A DNA stretch of 64,000 nt from Sycon ciliatum (Eukaryota > Porifera > Calcarea > Leucosolenida > Sycettidae): the NCBI RefSeq assembly GCF_964019385.1, contig NC_088651.1, forward strand, positions 2,086,368-2,150,367, given 5' to 3'. Of this stretch, positions 58,801 through 64,000 are shown piece by piece. How positions within the stretch are numbered: the first letter of the stretch is position 1; every line of letters begins with the position of its first letter. Below the pieces are notes generated by a model, which saw only the letters and a program-made list of their open reading frames with translations, did not search any database and was not told the DNA's origin. The position numbers were made by a program, and so were the translations under genes.

Positions 58801-59467
58801 TTTATCCAGAAACACATTGGTGCTTCCAATTTGCCGTTAAATGCTTGGCAGTCTAAGGAACGGGAACATTAGGTTTTTTTTGCTTGTAGCCACGGACACC
58901 TAAGGGGAATCTGTGTAGCAAAAAACAAAGAGGACAAATATTAACGATTCATAGCAGGAAGCCGCATCTGGCCTGGAATCACACGGAAATTATGGTACAC
59001 GGTTATTTTAGATTGTTTTCTTTCACATTTTCATTGCTTGTCCAAAATACACAGTTAATCAAACTTCCCACAGTCCCGTGACCTTCCTCATGGTGCCAGA
59101 TCTCGTCAGTATTCGGTTATCACGACGGTTAAGAGGAAAGTGCTGAAGTGCAGGTTAGAATACTGCCGAACGTTTAGACATACGGTCAGAGATTTTTTCT
59201 CTCCATCCCCCAGGTCAAATGATTTCAGCAGTAAGTGCAAAATGCAAGTGACGAACAATTGTCTTGGCGTGTGTTGCTCGTAATCTTTTATTCTTGCTCG
59301 ATTTATCCCCGATTCCTGTTATACGAATCTGCAGGCCAAACAATATTCGCTTTGTACCGGTATTCGAACCATTTAAATAGAGATTTCGATCTTTGATTAA
59401 TCGCGTGGCATGCCTAGCTTGTGTGTATCAATGAAGTGGCATCTGGCCTGGAATCACACGGAAATCA
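52860..59467. repeat. Plain satellite monomers right of unit 4 (seven T-arms)
   Basis: T-arms at 53454, 54314, 55173, 56036, 56900, 57751 and 58613. The monomer at 53260-53290 is the empty site for the composite insert, and no Harbinger-like element is present. These monomers differ from each other more than the corresponding positions of units 1-3 do. The array decays at 59040-59467 (e.g. CATCCCCCAGG, TATACGAATCTG) and ends after TGGCATCTGGCCTGG. Confidence 0.9.
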
Positions 59468-59469
59468 CT

Positions 59470-59880
59470 AGTGTTGTTTGATACCTGTTGAATTTTGTCC
59501 CCTTGGAGTGTTCAATTGTTACAGTTCGTGCTGTTGGTATCGTTCAGGAATAACTTGTGATACTTTTTTCACATTGTTTAGGTGTTATAACATCACTATC
59601 GATCCCTTTTAGTAATCTGTGTTGCAATTTTGTTATTTAGTACAACGATGCTTCCTGATGGGCATTGTGCGAAGGCTAGTTCGATGCATGTTTATATTTT
59701 GTCATCGTTCTTATTATTGTTTTTCGCTTAACATTTCCATCACAGTTATTTCCTTGTCCATCACCACTTTACATTTCAATAAAACGGTCGTAACATGTCG
59801 CCTCAGCTGATTCTTTTCATTGCCATCTTACAATTGTTGTCACCCCGCCGGCTGTTCAAATATTTTCCTTCCACATAATA
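59470..59880 (+). mobile_element. Second PLE 3' tail, solitary fragment
   Basis: Shares ordered blocks with the PLE tail at 43800-44212: TTAGTACAACG, the hammerhead core, CGAAGGCTAGTTCGATG, CAATAAAA, then TCAGCTGATTCTTTTCATTG and a CACCCCGCC..CTGTTCAAATA end. Divergence is much higher than between the unit 3 arms, so this is an older or different PLE family. No ORF remains. Confidence 0.75.
59648..59689 (+). ncRNA. Decayed hammerhead in the second PLE tail
   Basis: Stem I AUGCUUC (59648-59654) pairs with GAUGCAU (59683-59689), six of seven positions. Core CUGAUGG replaces CUGAUGA; stem II GCA-UUG-UGC is 3 bp and perfect; GAAG replaces GAAA; G-CUAG-UU then C17 (59682). Two core substitutions make activity unlikely. 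Confidence 0.55.
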
Positions 59881-60614
59881 TTTTATACTTCAAAAAGAAA
59901 AGAAAAATGACCAAAGAACGACACGTTACGCTATAATGTCCACTTACACCACCAGTTAATAAACAATCAGCTCATGCGATGACATTGCGCGACACTGACC
60001 GACGGTACTGACGTTCTACAACTAACTGGCCACCAGCACTAGCACCTCCTTATGTTATTTCTATAAGTTAGAACCTTCCAAGTCGGAAGGCTGTTGGAGT
60101 GCGCATCCAAGATGTGCCAGAGTTTTTAGCCAGGCGATTCATCTGCGTGGCAATAACACCAAGATATTGGTGTTCGAGAGATACCAGCGATCTTCATCGT
60201 CGTGCTAAGAATGGTGTTTCTTAGTTTTCCCTGTTCCTGTCGGTATTTTCATCCTTTGGCTAATTAATAAGAGCGGATAAAGGTGTGTTACACGCAGTGC
60301 CCAATCGAAACCGGTTGGACCAAAGTGAGTTTAAACTACAGTAAAACCTATCAAGGCGACTATTAGGAGCAGGCGAACAACTGGCCAAAGGGACTGCTAC
60401 AAGAGTTATCAATTTCAGTCAAATGACCCTGGAGAAGGAGACCATCTCTACACAGCGGTCGCATTGCGAAGGTCCTTTGAGCGGTCACCTTAGACAGGTT
60501 TCCTGTATCTTTAAAATAAATCAACATGTACACCCGGAGACGGATTATCAAGATCCTAGCGACATGGAGGATAAAAAATACTGTATTATTTTAACTTTGA
60601 AAATGCTAGTGGGA
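59881..60614. other. 3' flank of the small-gene duplication
   Basis: No gene. Contains a CCTTCC-AAGTC-GGAAGG hairpin near 60077-60093 and blocks that recur downstream of the second gene copy, e.g. GTGTTACACGCAGTGCCC (about 60283 and 61957) and CTACAGTAAAACCT (about 60337 and 62009). Confidence 0.6.
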
Positions 60615-61049
60615 TTACTTCATCAAAAGCTTTACCAGGTAATATATGAATACGGTGAATATTCCAGCAAGTATGACAAAACCAAAGATCATAATGCTGC
60701 GGTACATCCTTGTTGACACTCTTGCGCAAAGAGGTGCACATGTCCGCTCCAGGGCGTTCTGTTCCAGCAATGCAGCGTCCTTTGCTGCTGGAGGAGGGCT
60801 TCCAGTGGCTTGCTCGACAGCAGTTCCAGTTAGAGTATTCTCCAGCATGTCATATATCGTGCGGTTATGTGGGCTGATAATCTCCGACATCTCAGCATCA
60901 TTTGTTCCGTTCACAGGACTGGCCCCCTGGCTGCTTTGCCTCACTGGCAGATCAGCGTCGATGTCCGTCTCACGGACTTCGCAGCTTGCCTCTAGCTCTC
61001 TCTCCTGCTTTACACCAATACGCTTCATTGCAATTTCTCTGGCCTCCAT
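60615..61049 (-). CDS. Small protein with C-terminal membrane anchor, copy 1
   Basis: 144 residues. The N-terminal 110 are hydrophilic and acidic (CEVRETDIDADLPVRQSSQG; a possible glycosylation site NRT at 62-64). Residues about 117-138 form one hydrophobic helix (SIMIFGFVILAGIFTVFIYY) followed by only six residues, as in tail-anchored or type III/IV single-pass proteins. Paralog at 62281-62703: over the last 50 residues only three or four differ, while the N-terminal half is more diverged, suggesting selection on the anchor. A TGA lies six bases upstream of the Met; MKRIG at 61028 is the shared alternative start. A TATAAAA lies at 61169-61163. No known family recognised; introns not excluded. 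Confidence 0.7.
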   Translation of the reverse strand: MEAREIAMKRIGVKQERELEASCEVRETDIDADLPVRQSSQGASPVNGTNDAEMSEIISPHNRTIYDMLENTLTGTAVEQATGSPPPAAKDAALLEQNALERTCAPLCARVSTRMYRSIMIFGFVILAGIFTVFIYYLVKLLMK

Positions 61050-61270
61050 TATTCAGAATTAAGATCGAACAGAATGCGAAAAATCCGAGTGAAATTGAGA
61101 GCGCGCTGAATTCACCAGTGGACTAATTTTAAGCACAAAGGTACATGTCGAAGTTGTTTCGCTTTTATACCTGGAGACGTGTGTACTCGTGGTGTGCATA
61201 TGTGTGTATCCCTGCTTATGATACGATGTGCCTATCAAATATAATAACTAATAACGATAGTAATACGCTT
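61050..61270 (-). promoter_or_regulatory. Putative core promoter region of copy 1
   Basis: On the minus strand TATAAAA (61169-61163) sits about 114 bp before the Met, inside CCAGGTATAAAAGCG. The same TATAAAAGCG block precedes the third family member at 63566-63560. Copy 2 lacks this block. Confidence 0.5.
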
Positions 61271-61577
61271 AGTGTTATCCTGTACACATCATCCTTTAAT
61301 GTGACGAACCCCACGATAGACGGTCAGCCTTTGGGTCATCGAAATATAGTTATTATTTTTATTATGCTTAAAAAAGGTTTCAGAGCAGACTCGCTCTCTT
61401 CCCCTTCACTCTGCAAACGTTAAACTCGAACTCATGTGATCAATTTGTTACAACGTTTCGGTAACATTTGCCCTCATCAGGTATACAATGGTGTACGGGT
61501 CTGCAAAGGAGCAGTTATATACATGTACATGAAATTTGTCATGCTGTCCACAGATTTTAGTATTATTATCATTATTA
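61271..61577 (-). mobile_element. Insertion-like block with hammerhead-like core
   Basis: Present in copy 1 of the duplication between ACGCTTA and TATCGAATGGAAC, absent from copy 2 (joined at about 62780). On the minus strand it starts with an ATT-rich tract and contains CCTGATGAGGGC (CUGAUGA 61480-61474), GAAAC (61459-61455) and a GUA (61451-61449). The core order is that of a type I hammerhead but stem I does not pair and stem II has only two clear pairs. It may be a short PLE-related or other non-coding insertion, or the block may have been deleted from copy 2. Confidence 0.4.
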
Positions 61578-62259
61578 TTATCGAATGGAACTTCTCACTT
61601 AGCACCAGGGAGTAGTGCAAAACCACCCTACTGGTATTTGTACAACTGCCCCCTTAGCAACTTCAGGTCTTGATGTTGTTATTAGTGAGGTTTCTGCCAC
61701 ACGGTGAAACGAACCATAATACGTATTTTAGTTATCAGTAAGGACCGGTGCTTCATTGGCGAGAGACTAGCGTCTGGTTACATGGTCCAAGGCGATGCAG
61801 CTGCGTGGCGATGACCCCGAGTAATCGGTGTCGGAGAGATACCAGCTTCTTCAGCTTCTTTCTTCATCTAATCGTGCTAAGAATGGTGTTTCTTTGTAGT
61901 TCCTGTTCGTTTCGATATTTTCAACCTTTAGCTAATTGATAAGAGCGGACAAAGGTGTGTTACACGCAGTGCCCGCTCGAAATCTGTTGGGCCAAAGTGA
62001 GTTTTAACTACAGTAAAACCTGTCATTTCCACCACTCGGCTAAGGCAACCAACTGTACAAGGAGCCCGCTACAACCAGGGCTAAGGGTTGTTAGCTTCCG
62101 TCAAATGACCCTGGATAAGTAGAACACCTTTACATATCGGCCGCATTTCGAAGGTCCTTTGAGCGATCGCCTTAGACAGGTTTCGCTGTATATTTAAAAA
62201 AAAGATACGTGTACACCCGGAGATTGATTATCACACTTTTATATACAGGATAAAAATTC
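61578..62259. other. Spacer between gene copies 1 and 2
   Basis: No gene. 61580-61690 repeats at 62788-62890 (TATCGAATGGAACTTCTCACTT, ACTGGTATTTGTACAACTGC), showing that the duplication unit extends beyond the coding part. Confidence 0.65.
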
Positions 62260-62265
62260 TTTATT
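62260..62265 (-). terminator. Poly(A) signal AATAAA after gene copy 2
   Basis: AATAAA on the minus strand 16 bp past the stop of copy 2. The matching place after copy 1 has AATAAT-like sequence. Confidence 0.5.
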
Positions 62266-62280
62266 TCAGCATTGAAAATG

Positions 62281-62703
62281 CTAGTGCGATCTCTTCATCA
62301 ACAGCTTCACCAGGTAGTATATAAATACGATGAATATTCCAGCAAGTATGACAAAACCCAAGATCATTATGCTGCGGTACATCCGTGTTGACACTCGTGC
62401 GCAAAGAGGTGCACATGTCCGCTCAAGGGCGTTCTGTTCCAGCACAGCACCGTCTATTGTTGCTGGAGGGGGGCTTACTATAGCGTCCTCGACAGCAGTT
62501 CTCGTTAGAGTATTATCCAGCATATCATGCATCGTGCGGTAATGTGGGCTGATAATCTCTGTCAACTCAGCATCATTCGTTTCCCACACGGGACTGGCTG
62601 CCTGGCTACTTTGCCTCACTGGCAGATCAGCGTCGATGTCCGTCTCTTTGACTTCGCAGGTTGCCTCTGGCTCTTTCTCCTGCACCACACCAATACGCTT
62701 CAT
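62281..62703 (-). CDS. Small protein with C-terminal membrane anchor, copy 2
   Basis: 140 residues, paralog of 60615-61049 and in the same direction. Hydrophobic segment about 110-130 (SIMILGFVILAGIFIVFIYY); the tail is three residues longer (LLMKRSH). It starts at MKRIG. Compared with copy 1, about 150 bp directly upstream, including seven N-terminal codons and the TATA block, is missing: sequence joins straight to CACTGCTTATGATACGATGTG. So the reading frame is intact but its own promoter is probably gone. Confidence 0.6.
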   Translation of the reverse strand: MKRIGVVQEKEPEATCEVKETDIDADLPVRQSSQAASPVWETNDAELTEIISPHYRTMHDMLDNTLTRTAVEDAIVSPPPATIDGAVLEQNALERTCAPLCARVSTRMYRSIMILGFVILAGIFIVFIYYLVKLLMKRSH

Positions 62704-63249
62704 ATAGGCGTATCACTGCTTATGATACGATGTGACCATGAAAGAGTCTCTAGTAGTAGTATTGATCGTAGTACGCTTAAATTTATCGAATGGAACTTCT
62801 CACTTAACACCAGGGAGTAGTGTAATACCACTCTACTGGTATTTGTACAACTGCCTGCTTAGCTTAACACTTTCCGGGCTTGACGTTGTTGTTATGGCGT
62901 CCCATGTTAACTGTTGCCGCCCAAGTTTCACACTGTTTTTGGGCCTTCTGATTTCCATCTCTCTTTTGTTGCCTCATCGTGTTTTGTTTGCCCGCCACAG
63001 TCATGCTTATCGCGTTACTGCTCAATATAATTGTATTTTTCTTTCCTTTTTGAGTCGTTTCAGGTTCCTTTGAAGATTGTCCCCGTAATGTTGCATCCAC
63101 TGTTGCATAAATGCAGTGATGATCATAACAAGAAATTTATTCTCAACAGATGTTCTTCCTTTTACATGAGCACTATACCTCACAGCTTATGTTTTTAAAA
63201 AAGGAATTTTTTAAAGAATTTATAATATCCCTATGCTTTTTTTTGTCTA
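62704..63249. other. Upstream flank of copy 2 and spacer
   Basis: 62704-62890 belongs to the duplication. 62891-63249 shows no gene or repeat I recognise; open frames here lack support. Confidence 0.5.
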
Positions 63250-63305
63250 GGTCATCAAGGCAAAAAAGCATAGCGTAGGGCCCTGAGCTTCCAAGCTCTT
63301 TCGTT
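63250..63305. repeat. Dispersed repeat R, end fragment
   Basis: GGCAAAAAAGCATAGCG, GGGCCCTGAGCTTCC and the AAGCTCTTTCGTT end of R, as at 789-833. It lies outside the satellite domain and interrupts the third gene copy. Confidence 0.75.
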
Positions 63306-63471
63306 ATGGTTCTAGCGTACTGCTCCGCACTGGCCAAAGATCCCGCACTGCGGTGGGTAGCCTGCTTAGCTTCAATGGCCAACCAGCGTCCAGCACCATC
63401 TCCCGCACTTCGCAGGTTGCCTGCATTCCCGTCTCCTTCAAACAAATCGGCTTCATGTCGACGGCTTTCAT
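63304..63471 (-). pseudogene. Third small-gene copy, truncated by repeat R
   Basis: From a Met at 63471 the frame reads MKAVDMKPICLKETGMQATC then EVREMVLDAGWPL, aligning with copy 1 residues 1-36 (E.A.CEVRE...DA..P). After about 35 codons similarity fades (LSRLPTAVRDLWPVRSS) and the DNA runs into repeat R at 63305, so the membrane anchor is lost. The upstream block with TATAAAA (63566-63560) and GCTTCGCTTTTATA is shared with copy 1. Confidence 0.6.
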
Positions 63472-63516
63472 TTTCCAGACTTTGGAACGTATGCGGAAAA
63501 ACAAACTGAAATGCAA

Positions 63517-64000
63517 ATGCGAACCGACTTCACCAAAGATACATGCGAAGCTGCTTCGCTTTTATACTCGGAGACGTGAGATCAACAACTACAAATTTAA
63601 TAATTATTTACGAGAATGGAAACACAAGGCCTATCACAAATCGCGCGCAATCACACCAAATTACAAGAGGCTACTCAAAAATCGCCGACAGGAATCAAAA
63701 AGCCCGATCCACAGCGCGGATAAGGCGCCCGTGATCCCCTGAGGTAGGTGATCTGAGACCTCACGATAGACTGATCCTATATCGCAAATGAGGGATTATG
63801 GCGGAATAGAGAACTACTTTGTTGTACACTCCATGCAACTAAACCCAGAGATTGATCATTAGGATTATAATTATGATGACAAAATTCTTTTATTCACGCA
63901 ATAAACAATGGCATTACAGAACAGCAAACGGAACAACAAGGACAATCAAGGCATGCCGGTATATATGCCAGGAGAGGGTGGGTCTTGTAGCGCTGTATGA
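63517..64000. other. Right end of window
   Basis: 63540-63600 is promoter-like sequence shared with copy 1. An AATAAA on the minus strand at 63894-63889, in TGCGTGAATAAAAGAATTTT, could be the 3' end of a minus-strand gene lying beyond the window. Nothing else supported. Confidence 0.4.

Larger units (their letters stand above)
3287..59467. repeat. Higher-order satellite domain (about 860-bp monomers, 12.37-kb HOR)
   Basis: The whole block is one tandem array. Monomers are marked by a 17-bp T-arm sequence at 3702, 4556, 12977, 14678, 15537, 16396, 17250, 25351, 27052, 27910, 28769, 29623, 44836, 46537, 47396, 48255, 49109, 53454, 54314, 55173, 56036, 56900, 57751 and 58613. Spacing is 851-864 bp once insertions are removed. 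Five monomers plus a mariner-like remnant (3.47 kb), a composite insert (3.75 kb) and a Harbinger-like element (0.84 kb) form a unit of about 12.37 kb. Units begin at 4830, 17530, 29903 and 49389 (partial). Copies are near-identical apart from unit-specific insertions. Confidence 0.93.

Noticed and set aside
53041-59467. Possible CRISPR-like array because of regular repeats
   Set aside because: Spacing of about 860 bp with homologous sequence throughout is a satellite, not short repeats with unique spacers, and the DNA is eukaryotic.
63741-63765. TGAGGTAG resembling the let-7 microRNA seed
   Set aside because: Only the first eight bases match; the following bases and the short hairpin (TGAGGT/ACCTCA) do not form a let-7 precursor.

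Overview
This is eukaryotic, almost certainly invertebrate-animal, repeat-rich DNA. It carries DIRS-order, Penelope-like (PLE), LINE, Tc1/mariner-like and Harbinger-like transposons, no bacterial gene organisation, and many GT, TTTG and AAT microsatellites. The species cannot be fixed from the sequence.

Layout. (1) 1-3286: a 69-bp minisatellite, a dispersed-repeat module, and a broken minus-strand DIRS/Ngaro-like gag and reverse transcriptase (RT). (2) 3287-59467: one satellite domain. Its base unit is a monomer of about 860 bp, present 24 times, each with a perfect tRNA-type T-arm (RNA polymerase III B box). The array is organised as a higher-order repeat of about 12.37 kb: five monomers plus three fossil insertions that were amplified with them, namely a Tc1/mariner-like remnant that itself holds a second TIR element, a 3.75-kb composite insert, and an 839-bp Harbinger-like element. 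Units start at 4830, 17530, 29903 and 49389; the fourth lacks the composite and Harbinger inserts and runs into plain monomers. Later insertions mark single units: a LINE 3' end in unit 1, and a DIRS retrotransposon plus a PLE in unit 3. Subtracting the insertions restores monomer spacing, so the order of events can be read directly. (3) 59470-59880: a second PLE tail. (4) 60000-63600: a minus-strand family of three small genes for proteins with a C-terminal membrane anchor; two are open and the third is truncated by a dispersed repeat.

Most interesting content. Each composite insert contains 2.15 tandem copies of an 847-bp repeat, and each full copy encodes a textbook type I hammerhead ribozyme on the minus strand (six identical copies in the window). 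The PLE in unit 3 carries a different hammerhead in both of its inverted arms, and the tail at 59.6 kb carries a decayed relative. All share the same unusual two-base-pair stem III capped by a 4-nt palindromic loop. The 847-bp repeat has no credible protein gene and looks like a retrozyme-type element; the PLE sits in the AAT tract next to it in unit 3.

Other highlights. The DIRS element has open gag, RT/RNase H and tyrosine recombinase frames, 171-bp inverted repeats, an internal complementary region and an AAT crossover core, with empty sites in the sister units. The PLE has its GIY-YIG endonuclease split by a linker of about 170 residues with an AT-hook-like motif. The mariner-like transposase remnant has been split by a nested element. 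All assignments rest on reading the sequence by eye; no database search or folding program was run.
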